From contig CAVYWS010000005.1 in NCBI GenBank assembly GCA_963772265.1, forward strand, positions 62,001-126,000: 64,000 bases of DNA. The letters run 5' to 3'. The notes under the pieces are model-generated. The model was not told the origin of the DNA, made no database searches, and was given only the letters and a program-made list of their open reading frames with translations. Of this stretch, positions 48,173-55,706 are shown piece by piece. This DNA comes from Mayfieldus sp963772265. Its GTDB lineage: Bacteria; Actinomycetota; Thermoleophilia; Solirubrobacterales; 70-9. Position 1 is the first letter of the stretch. Each line of letters opens with the position of its first letter. The translations under genes and the position numbers were made by a program.

Positions 48173-48858
48173 GCCTCGTTCAGCCTGCCTTCCTCGACCA
48201 CGTATTGCCGGTCGCATTCGAAATCGGGCTCGCGGTCCGCGGGAGAGGCGAACAACACTGCGCCGCCGCGCGCGGTCACTTCCCGCACCGCGGCGGCAAC
48301 CGTGGCGACGCCGTCCGCATCGAGGCTGGCGACGGGCTCGTCGAGCAGCACCAGCTGCGGGGAGTGGAGAAACGCCAGCGCGGTTCGAAGCCGCTGGCGC
48401 TGGCCGGTGGACATCCGGTCGACCCGGCTCGAGGCGAGGTCGCGAAGGTCGAAGGCGTCGAGGGTGCGCTCGATCGCCGGCTCGATCTCCTCTGTTGGGA
48501 GCAGGGCCAGTCGAGCCCAGTACTTGAGGTGGTAGCGGGCCGACAGCCTTGCGGTCAAGCCGGCGTTGCCGGCGGGGAGAAAGCCAAGGTGCGACTGGTA
48601 GCGGCGGCGCTCGCGTTCCGGGTCCAGGCCCAGCAAGCGAACGCCGCCGGTGTCCGGTGTGATCAGCGCCGAGAAGATCCGCAGCAGGGTCGTCTTGCCG
48701 GCGCCGTTTCGACCCCCGATCCAGACGCTCTCCCCGGCTGCCACCTCGAAGTCGATGTCGTCGAGGACCGGGCGTTCCGCGCCTTTCCAGCGCTTGCTGA
48801 TCCCGGCGGCGCTGAAGACGGGGGAGGCCGTGGCCGGAGCAGGAGGGGCGCACCTCAC
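48169..48858 (-). CDS. ABC transporter ATPase of the lasso exporter
   Basis: 229 residues, intact, from GTG 48858. Walker A is GGRNGAGKTTLLRIFSALI, a Q-loop-like HLGFLPAGNAGLT follows, the signature is RMSTGQRQRLRTALAFL and Walker B is LVLLDEPVASLDADG. The usual switch His is replaced within VLFASPADREPDFE, where no H is seen; this may be a family trait or an error. It follows the precursor genes on the same strand after a 170-base gap and is translationally coupled to the permease. Confidence 0.88.
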   Translation of the reverse strand: MRCAPPAPATASPVFSAAGISKRWKGAERPVLDDIDFEVAAGESVWIGGRNGAGKTTLLRIFSALITPDTGGVRLLGLDPERERRRYQSHLGFLPAGNAGLTARLSARYHLKYWARLALLPTEEIEPAIERTLDAFDLRDLASSRVDRMSTGQRQRLRTALAFLHSPQLVLLDEPVASLDADGVATVAAAVREVTARGGAVLFASPADREPDFECDRQYVVEEGRLNEA

Positions 48859-49028
48859 GCTGCTCGAGGCCGTTGCCGCCGGGCGCTCGAGCGACTTCCA
48901 GCGGGTTCGACGGCTCTAACCGCGGACAGGTCCTGTGTCCTCGCCTCTCCGATCGCTCGCCGTCTCATCCGCCTCCTAGCTAACGCCAGGGGCAGAGAGG
49001 TTCTTTCGCCCGTTACGAAAGCGTCGTG

Positions 49029-49142
49029 TCACACCATCTGCCGCACGGGAAAGGCCGCGTCGTAATCGTTGCCGTGGTGCTGTGCAGCGGTCACGGCGGC
49101 CAGGTCTCCGTAGTCGGCGATGGTCGGCTTCTCATAGCCCAT
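49029..49142 (-). CDS. Lasso-type precursor peptide 1
   Basis: 37 residues, uninterrupted, ATG 49142 with ribosome site GGAGG 7 bases before it. The leader is MGYEKPTIADYGDLAAVTA: it has the Y-x-x-P motif read by B1, a central G, and Thr at the next-to-last position, all typical of lasso leaders. The predicted core is AQHHGNDYDAAFPVRQMV (18 residues): A1 amine, D9 (or D7) as ring-closing acid, and a 9-residue tail. It has the same leader as precursor 2 but a shorter tail that lacks the LTFS-like end. No usual annotation would list it because of its size. It sits between hairpin and exporter genes in the lasso operon. Confidence 0.82.
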   Translation of the reverse strand: MGYEKPTIADYGDLAAVTAAQHHGNDYDAAFPVRQMV

Positions 49143-49275
49143 TTAGTACCTCCGTCTGCCCAATTTGTGCGCTTCCTGCGCTTGACTAACTCAACGCCTT
49201 GACGGGAGGAGTCCTTTCGTGGCTGCGCGGGGAGGTTGGAACGGCACAGCCATCAGGTCCTCCGTCTTCAAGCAT

Positions 49276-49305
49276 GCACGGTGGGCGCCTTGCGGCCCAC
49301 CGTGC
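49276..49305. terminator. Strong hairpin between the two precursor genes
   Basis: A perfect 11-base stem GCACGGTGGGC (49276-49286) pairs with GCCCACCGTGC (49295-49305), with an 8-base loop. On the minus strand it lies downstream of precursor 2 and upstream of precursor 1. There is no U-run directly after it; a T7 run lies on the minus strand closer to precursor 2 (49336-49342). It may lower transcription into the downstream genes or protect the 3' end of the precursor transcript. Confidence 0.55.
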
Positions 49306-49345
49306 TCAATCTCCTTCGGAGGTCCCCCTCCTCAAAAAAAGATTC

Positions 49346-49499
49346 CTACGGGGTGTCGGAGAACGTCAGATCTCCGCGAGGGGTGCCGACCGGGAAGTCA
49401 GCGTCGAGGAAGTTGCCGTCTTGCGATTGCGCGGTCAACTCGACGAGATCTCCGTAATCGGCAATCGTCTGGCTTTTCGTAGCCCAATTTGGCCTCCAT
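49346..49499 (-). CDS. Lasso-type precursor peptide 2 (one inserted base in leader)
   Basis: From ATG 49499 (or TTG 49487, which has a GGAGG ribosome site) the reading is MEAKLGYEKP. One extra base near 49476 then breaks the frame; removing it gives TIADYGDLVELTA and the core starting QSQDGNFLD, continuing ADFPVGTPR and ending GDLTFSDTP. The restored length is exactly 50 codons plus stop. The leader is almost identical to that of precursor 1. D9 of the core is the likely ring acid, G5-N6 are shared with precursor 1, and the Ser/Thr-rich tail could be a target of the HPr-kinase-like enzyme. The gene lies 73 bases after the cyclase gene. Confidence 0.8.
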
Positions 49500-49571
49500 C
49501 TGGGATTGCATTGCAGCCAACGTAGCGTGGCTGCACTAGGCGTCAAGTGGGAAAAACGTACGACCAGCTGA

Positions 49572-51483
49572 TCAGGGGGAGGAAAGTAGGAGCCCGCCGT
49601 GCTCGATGAGGCGAAAGTCACAATCCGGCTGCGAGAGATTCCACTCCGACTTCAACCGCCCCGGAAGCTCCGGTTCGGATTGAAAGCGCAGCCAGGTCTC
49701 GGCGGTCAGCGAGCGCCATAGCTCTCCCCTCCATGCGTCGGGGCCGCCGGGGTGGCGTTCCGGGCCCCCGAGAAGATGCTCCCGCACCCGCTCGGGGCGC
49801 AGGTAGGCGTTGATCTCCGCCGCCGGCGAGCCGAGCAGCTCGCGGGCCGGCTCCAGGTCCGGTCCGGTCGCGGCCTGGTGGGCGATCGCGTTGAAGCGGC
49901 TCTTGGTCTTTCTCAACCGGACCTGCTCGGGAATTCGGCCCCTCAGGCTCCGGCGCAGAAGGCTGCGGTTGAAGCCGGGGTCGAACGCATGCTCCGGCGG
50001 CAGGCTGAGAACGAACTCGATCAGCTCGACGTCGATGAACGGATGCCCCGACCGCAGCCCCGCCTCCGCGTCCTGGCGCCTGAGGAAATCGAGAGCCCCG
50101 AGCTCCTCGGGGTTGCGGGTCATCAACTCGACTTGCTCCGCCCACCAGCGCGGCCCCTGCCTGTCCTTCCAGCGCCACTCGTCGTGTTGCTCCGTATAGA
50201 GGCGAGCGCTCGCCGCGGTGAACAGGGCTCGGCGCATAGCGCCCAGCCCCCCGGGCGCGCCGCACCGCCCTCGTGAAGGGGACGGGGCACAGCGCCGCGC
50301 AGCCCGTAGCGGCGAAGGAGGCGAGCGATCTGGCGCCTGCTCGCATCCCCGGCCCCGGGACAGCGCCGGGCGAGCTGCCAGGCGGAGAGCAGACGGCCGC
50401 GGGCGACACGATCGGCGAGCAGGTAGGGCGCGTGACCGAAGACCTCGTCGCCGAGCTCGCCGCGGAGCATCACCGTTGCGCCGTCCTCGCTGGCCCGGCG
50501 CAGCAGCGGCCTCCAGATGAAGTGCTGGGCCGATACGAGGGGCACCTCCCAGCGCTCGAGGTAATCCAGCGCCCCCGCCAGCGCGCTTCCCCCCTGCGGC
50601 GCCATCCTGACTCCGTCGAGGCCGAGCATCCGGGTGGTGGCGTCGATCAGCGGCGACTCGTCGACCGCCTCCTCGTCGGGGAAGACTCCCGAATACGCTC
50701 GCAGCGAGGTTCCGCCCGACTCGCATACCGGCAGCGCCGCGGCCGCGATCGCGGAGGAGTCCAGGCCGCCGCTCAGCATCAGGCCGGTCAGCCCCTGGCT
50801 CGCGAGGTGGCGCCCTGCCGCCCGCTCGAGCTCGGACCGCAGCTCGTCGGCCGCTTCGGGCAGCGACACCTGCCGCTGCGAATACCGCGGCTCCCAGTAG
50901 CGGTGAGCTTCTCCGCTGCGCTCCTCGATGCGCAGGAAGTGGCCGGGCCGCAGGGGGACGACGCCTTCATAGAGGGTCCGCCCGGCCGGGACCTTGGCCC
51001 TGGCAAGCCAGTCGAGCACCGAGACCCGGTCCGGGCGCCGGGCGAGTGGGGAGCCAGCCGCAGCAGGTCGCGCAGCTCCGAGGCAAGCCGCAGTTGGCGG
51101 CCGCTGCGGTGGAGGAACAGGGAACGCGCGCCGAGCTGGTCGCGGGCGATGATCCCGCGCTCTGCGGTGGGGTCCCAGAGGATCAAGACGAAGCTTCCGC
51201 GCAGCCGTTCCAACAGGGCGTCGCCCCAGCGTCCGTAGGCGGTCGCCAGGACCGACTCCGGGGAGGCCTCGGCAAGCTCGAGCTCGCGCCCGAGCGAATC
51301 GAGATCGAAGACATGGCCGTCGAGCAGGCAGAGGATTCCACCGGGGCTCCGTCCCGGCGAACCGCCTGAGAATCCGAGGGTCAGCGGGCCGAGCGAGAGA
51401 TCTTCGACCGAGGACTCTTCGGCCAGCGCTGCCCGCACCCTTTCCGGCTCGAGCGAGAGGGTGCCGGCGAAGCTGCGGCTCAT
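49572..51483 (-). CDS. Lasso macrolactam synthetase (asparagine synthetase-like C protein), copy 1
   Basis: About 635 residues. It starts MSRSFAGTLSLEPERVRAAL with no Cys at position 2, so glutamine hydrolysis is not expected, as in known lasso cyclases. The N-terminal domain has LLDGHVFDLDSLGRELELAE and ILWDPTAERGIIARDQLGAR. The synthetase domain has the ATP loop TGLMLSGGLDSSAIAAAALP, MLRGELGDEVFGHAPYLLAD and HPFIDVELIEFVLSLPPEHA. Frame changes fall near 51040 and 50240. The ATGA start overlaps the kinase gene. This enzyme adenylates the ring Asp/Glu and joins it to the core N-terminus. Confidence 0.85.
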
Positions 51484-52488
51484 GCGAGCGCCGCCGTCGC
51501 GTGTTTGGCCAGCGAGCCCGCGAGGGCCCTCGCGTCGACGCTGGGCGGCACCGAGACCCGGCACAGCCGCACGTTGTGGCTGATCTGCGCGCAGAGATCG
51601 AGCTGCGACCGCAGCCGCTCGCTGCTGTGGACGACCCGGTTGAAGAACGAGCTGGCCAGCAGCAACCGGGGATCCGGCTCGGTCAGCTCCTCGATCTCCA
51701 GTTCGCGCGTCGATCTCCGGCGCTCGAGGAAGTAGACGAGCTTCAACGGCAGCGGGCGATCTTCGCGCTCGACCTCGGCGAAGAACTTGCCGCGCCGCTC
51801 GACGAAAGGTCCGAGCCGCCGAAGCCGCTCGGGGCCGATCAAGCGGTACTCGGCCGGGCGGACGCCCATCATCGCGGCGCCGGGATGGGCGATGACCTCC
51901 CCGCCAGCGGCCTCGAGCGCGAGCAGGTCATCGGTCATGAACGATGCGCCGTCGAGGACGAGGTTGACCGCCACCGACGTCTTGCCGATCTGGCTCGGGC
52001 CGACGATCCCGATCGCGGCGTTTTCCAGCGCCACGCCGCTGGCGTGAAACACCTCGAGACCGCGAAGCGTGGCGGCGAGCGGCAGCACCCGCGCCGTGAG
52101 GACCCGCTCGCGTTGCCATTCGTCCAGCTTCTCCGGCGCGCAGAGGAGCCGCATCCCGTCCGCGGAGACCAGGTAGTCGCCGAGCTCTCCCGTCGTCAGC
52201 CTGTATCCGCAGCGCTCGTCGCGGTCGATCGCCAGGATCAGGCTGCCGTCCGGGTCGCGGGAGTCCGACACCCTGACCGGGGCCTCGGGACGCCAGGCTC
52301 GCTCCAGCGCCTCGGCGCTGACCAGCTCCACCCTCGTCGGTTCCCGGTCGAAGCCCGTTCTCCGCCGCCGGCAGGCTCGCGAGCGGAACGTCGGATTCGA
52401 TCTCGAGGCCAAAGGCCCGACCGCGCGCCTTGGCGTTCGCACCGCCCCGTGGACGTCCGTCGACGCCCCTGGCGGCCGTCGGAGTCAT
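51480..52488 (-). CDS. HPr-kinase-like protein of the lasso cluster, copy 1 (K)
   Basis: The N-terminus MTPTAARGVDGRPRGG and RAFGLEIESDVPLASLP joins, after a change near 52360, to FDREPTRVELVSAEALERAW. Then come LPLAATLRGLEVFHASGVAL, Walker A in IGIVGPSQIGKTSVAVNLVL, SFMTDDLLALEAAGGEVIAH and a C-terminal helix region. This is the truncated HPr kinase/phosphorylase fold found in many RiPP clusters. In paeninodin-type systems the enzyme phosphorylates a Ser in the precursor tail. Here the start ATGA overlaps the upstream regulator and the end overlaps the cyclase, giving a tightly coupled R-K-C block. Confidence 0.85.
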
Positions 52489-53153
52489 CGACGCTGGTCT
52501 GTCACCGCAAGAACCCCCGAGGACATCTGCCTGTCCCCGTTCAGCACGGCAGCGGCGGCGTCCTCGCGGGAGCGAACCCCGAGCTTGGCGAACAGCGAAC
52601 CGAGATGGCTCTTGACGGTGCTCTCCTCGAGGTGAAGGCTGGAAGCGATCTGGGCATTGGTCCGGCCCTGGGTCACAAGCGCGAGAACGGTGCTCTCACG
52701 TGCCGAGAGCGTCGGTGGGAAGACCTCGCGCCTGATCGCCCGCGGTATCGCGACCTGTCCGGCGTGTGCGGCACGTACGGTGGGAACCAGCGCTTGCTCG
52801 AGATCGGCGCCGAGGACGATCCCGCGGACTCCCGCCCGCAGAAGCTGAGCTCCCAGCTCCAGCCTCGATCGAGTCGACGATGACCACCACGGGCAGTTCC
52901 GCCGCCTGTTCGCAGAGCCGGCTCGCCGTCGACACCGTGGCGCGTCCGCCCGGCTAGCCCAGAGACCAGGACGTCCACTCCACGTGGCGGAGCCGCCTTG
53001 GCGAGGCGGCGTGTCACCTCGATACCGGATTGCGCCAGTGCCGCCGCCGCCCGGGCGACCAAACCGCGCTCGCCAATGCAATCCGATTCGACCCAGCGAT
53101 CGGCCCGGGCTTCCGCCTTCGGACACCGGGCGCTGCGACCGCGTGCGGGCCAT
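52485..53153 (-). CDS. Pseudo-receiver LuxR-type regulator heading the lasso operon (frame broken)
   Basis: From ATG 53153 (MARTRSQRPVSEGG) the product needs several repairs (about 53090, 52960, 52880) to give RIALASA, GLVARAAAALAQSGIEVTRR, ELPVVVIVDSIEAG, LELGAQLLRAGVRGIVLGAD and VRAAHAGQVAIPRAI. The clean C-terminal LuxR domain follows: LSARESTVLALVTQGRTNAQ, IASSLHLEESTVKSHLGSLF and AKLGVRSREDAAAAV. Layout and length match the regulator at 46278. It is the first gene of the minus-strand operon and probably controls it. The 165 bases to the divergent gene at 53319 would hold the promoter; I see no clear operator there. Confidence 0.75.
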   Translation of the reverse strand: MARTRSQRPVSEGGSPGRSLGRIGLHWRARFGRPGGGGTGAIRYRGDTPPRQGGSATWSGRPGLWASRADAPRCRRRAGSANRRRNCPWWSSSTRSRLELGAQLLRAGVRGIVLGADLEQALVPTVRAAHAGQVAIPRAIRREVFPPTLSARESTVLALVTQGRTNAQIASSLHLEESTVKSHLGSLFAKLGVRSREDAAAAVLNGDRQMSSGVLAVTDQRR

Positions 53154-53318
53154 CGCTGGGAGAACGTCGCGCCGGGGAGCCAACTTACACACGGTCGATC
53201 CGGCACAGCAGGCGTGAGTATCGAAGCCCACGGCTCGTTGAATGTGTGCCTGCAGCCCTGGACCTTCCCGGATCGACCTGCATAAATATGGATATCTCCG
53301 AGTCCCTCTTCGCTCGAC

Positions 53319-54527
53319 ATGTCTAATCCTGCTCTCATCGCTGTTGTCCTGCTCGCCCTTGCCGTGCTGGTTCTCGGCGCCGGCCTCGCCTTCCAGTGGC
53401 GCCGCCGCAACGGGCTTTCTCCCTCGCAACCGGCGAGGGCGGGGTCGACCGGCGAAGGGTGGGTTCGGGTCGAGGAAGAGAAGGCCGACGCGGCGCCCGC
53501 CAAGGCCGGGCCCGAGCAACTTCAGCTGCAGCCCGAGAAGAAGCCTCCTGTCGAGGCCGCACGACCCAACGCCGGGGACGAGGGTCAGGCTCGCGAGGGC
53601 TTCGCCCGCATGCTCAGTGAGGTGGAGCGCGCCCTGAAGCGGAGCGTCGACGGCGAGCTCGAGTCGGCACTGGGAAGGATCCGATCGGTCGGCAACGAGG
53701 TCACCGAGGCGGGCAACGAGACCCTGCGAACCGCGGCCCAGGGCCTGGCGGATCTCGACCGCGATTTCGAGGCGCTGCGAGCAAGGCTCGCGAAGACCGG
53801 CGAGCTTGCGGCCACACAGGTGCAGAAAGAGGCTGAGCGGGCGGCGGCGAGCCTGCGGGGACAGGAGCAGAGAGCCTCCGAGAAGCTCTCGCGAAAGGCG
53901 ATCCGCCGCGAACGCCGCGCACGCCGCGAGGGGTCCGAGTCCGAGGCCTGGCCGCCGCAGGCCGTGCCGGAGACGCCGCAGGCCGTGCCGGAGGAGATCG
54001 GCACTGCGGAGGACGCCCTTGCCGCGGTTCAGATCGGCGAAGCGCTCGCCACGATCTGCGACGAGGCCGAGCGACAGCGTGTCGCGCTGGCCAAGCAGAC
54101 CGCGGACACCGAGGGACGCCTCAACAAGTCGATGGAGGAGCTGGTGCGGGCGGCGATCGGCAAGGTCCGCGACGAGGTGGACAAGGCCGTGGCCACGGCC
54201 GAGCAGAAGGCGAAGGCGCACTTCGCAAACGAGCTGGCGCGCAACGAGGCCGAGGAGAAATCCCTATCGCTGAACGCGGAGCTCGAGCAGGCGCGTGAGA
54301 GCCGGGATAAGACCGTGAAGGAGCTCGAGCAGCGGGTCAAGGAGGCCCAGGCGCGGGCCGAGGAGACGATGATGCATGCCGCGGTGATCGAGCGGATCGC
54401 CGAGATGAGCCCCGAGCAGGCCGAGCAAGGACCCGGCCGGCGAAACGGCGCGGCGGACAACCGTGTAGCAAGTAAGAACGGGCAGGGATCGGCGCCGGTC
54501 AAGCCACCCGCACGGTCGCGCGACTGA
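53319..54527 (+). CDS. Membrane-anchored long coiled-coil protein
   Basis: 402 residues, intact. An N-terminal membrane helix (ALIAVVLLALAVLVLGAGLA) is followed by a basic/Pro-rich linker and a long charged helical region rich in Ala, Glu, Arg and Lys (VERALKRSVDGELESALGRI; LAKTGELAATQVQKEAERAA; ELEQRVKEAQARAEETMMHA). The heptad pattern indicates an extended coiled coil. Proteins with this design often act in envelope or division scaffolds, but no family is recognised. It diverges from the lasso regulator and is followed by a secreted protein after 116 bases. Confidence 0.7.
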   Translation: MSNPALIAVVLLALAVLVLGAGLAFQWRRRNGLSPSQPARAGSTGEGWVRVEEEKADAAPAKAGPEQLQLQPEKKPPVEAARPNAGDEGQAREGFARMLSEVERALKRSVDGELESALGRIRSVGNEVTEAGNETLRTAAQGLADLDRDFEALRARLAKTGELAATQVQKEAERAAASLRGQEQRASEKLSRKAIRRERRARREGSESEAWPPQAVPETPQAVPEEIGTAEDALAAVQIGEALATICDEAERQRVALAKQTADTEGRLNKSMEELVRAAIGKVRDEVDKAVATAEQKAKAHFANELARNEAEEKSLSLNAELEQARESRDKTVKELEQRVKEAQARAEETMMHAAVIERIAEMSPEQAEQGPGRRNGAADNRVASKNGQGSAPVKPPARSRD

Positions 54528-54643
54528 GACCGGTTTCACTCCTCCCCTGGGAGATCTGACCCGGACGCAGGGCGCCGCGCACCTTTTGGCCGTTTCTGTG
54601 TTTAGGCTTTTCGATCGAGCCGCCCGTAGGCCTCTTCACAGCC

Positions 54644-55333
54644 ATGAAACGACCCCTGAGGATCGCGATCCCGCTTGCAGTGCTCGGCACGGCCGCCGTG
54701 GCCGCGACGGCGTTCGCCGCCGTCATCCCGATCTACAGCAACCAGATGAGCACGCAAACCGCGCGAGGCCAGATGGTCCGCCTCAGCGGCAGCAAGTGCG
54801 GCCGCGGCAAGCACGGCAGGGCGCTCAAGGTCAAGGTCGGCAAGCGGACCCGCGAGTGCCAGCTTCGAACCCCGGTGATCGGCGCCAACCTCGACATCAA
54901 GGCGACGGCCCGGCTATTGAGCCGGACCCCGAAGACGATCCAGAAGCGCGTCTTCGTCGGGGTCTCGGTTCGCGACGGCGCCGATGGCCAGTATCAGCTC
55001 GCGGTGTTCCCGGCCAAGGGATCGTTCCAGCTTCGCCGCGACCTGCCGCCAAACGGCGACCGCACCCTGCTGGCCAAGGGCAAGTCGAAGGCGGTGAAGG
55101 CGGTCGACAAGCCGAACAAGCTGCGCCTGCAGGCGTTCACGACCGCCAGCGGCGACATGAGGGTGACTGCCTTCATCAACGGCCGCAAGGTGGGCTCCGT
55201 CGTCGACGACGCTCACAGCGCGGCCTCGCTGACCGGCCGCTTCAGCACCCTGGCGGTCGGCTCCAACAAAGCCGCCAAGGGCGCCCTCGGCAGCTTCGAC
55301 GACCTCAGCGTCGCCGTCCCTGATCCGTTCTAG
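54644..55333 (+). CDS. Secreted protein of unknown function
   Basis: 229 residues, intact, with a clear signal peptide (RIAIPLAVLGTAAVAATAFA, cleavage near AFAAV). The mature part has an early VRLSGSKCGRGKHGRALKVK with a lone Cys pair (GSKC, RECQL), a beta-rich middle (VFVGVSVRDGADGQYQLAVF) and a C-terminal FSTLAVGSNKAAKGALGSFD that recalls concanavalin-like/LamG sandwich domains (DDLSV end). I infer an extracellular sugar-binding or structural protein with low certainty. It is followed 11 bases later by clpS, but a shared function is not evident. Confidence 0.65.
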   Translation: MKRPLRIAIPLAVLGTAAVAATAFAAVIPIYSNQMSTQTARGQMVRLSGSKCGRGKHGRALKVKVGKRTRECQLRTPVIGANLDIKATARLLSRTPKTIQKRVFVGVSVRDGADGQYQLAVFPAKGSFQLRRDLPPNGDRTLLAKGKSKAVKAVDKPNKLRLQAFTTASGDMRVTAFINGRKVGSVVDDAHSAASLTGRFSTLAVGSNKAAKGALGSFDDLSVAVPDPF

Positions 55334-55344
55334 TCTCTAAATCC

Positions 55345-55635
55345 GTGGAGACGACCACGGTCCAACGCCCCCGCAGCGGCGGGCCAGACTCCGGGCTGGG
55401 CGGAAACTGGATGGTGATCGTCGAGAACGACAACCACAACACCTTCGATCACGTCGCCCAGACGCTGGCCCGGGTGATTCCGGGCATCGGCCTCGACCAG
55501 GGCCATCGCTTCGCCGAGGTGATCCACAACGACGGCCGCGCCTGTGTCTGGACCGGGCCGCGGGAGCCGGCCGAGCTCTACTGGGAGCAGCTCAAGCAGG
55601 CGGGGCTGACGATGGCGCCGCTGGAGCAGCACTAG
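55345..55635 (+). CDS. clpS: ATP-dependent Clp protease adaptor ClpS-like protein
   Basis: 96 residues from GTG 55345. WMVIVENDNHNTFDHVAQTL contains the ClpS motif in which the NDNHNT segment binds N-degron residues. HRFAEVIHNDGRACVWTGPR and EPAELYWEQLKQAGLTMAPL complete the small alpha/beta fold that docks on the ClpA/ClpC N-domain. ClpS delivers N-end-rule substrates to the protease. The frame is intact and the length is typical. A further 72 bases separate it from the next gene. Confidence 0.88.
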   Translation: METTTVQRPRSGGPDSGLGGNWMVIVENDNHNTFDHVAQTLARVIPGIGLDQGHRFAEVIHNDGRACVWTGPREPAELYWEQLKQAGLTMAPLEQH

Positions 55636-55706
55636 GTCGGCGTAGGCCGGCGTCAAGGCCGGAGCATCGGGGGCGAATTCGGGTCGACTGACCACTCAGG
55701 TGGGCT

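Noticed and set aside
48859..49028. Further precursor peptide between the ATPase gene and precursor 1
   Set aside because: No YxxP-type leader or LTA motif is found on either strand in these 170 bases.
52485..54221. Long minus-strand frame extending the regulator to 578 codons
   Set aside because: Only the last 100 codons match a LuxR domain; the upstream part is antisense to the coiled-coil gene and starts beyond the likely promoter.
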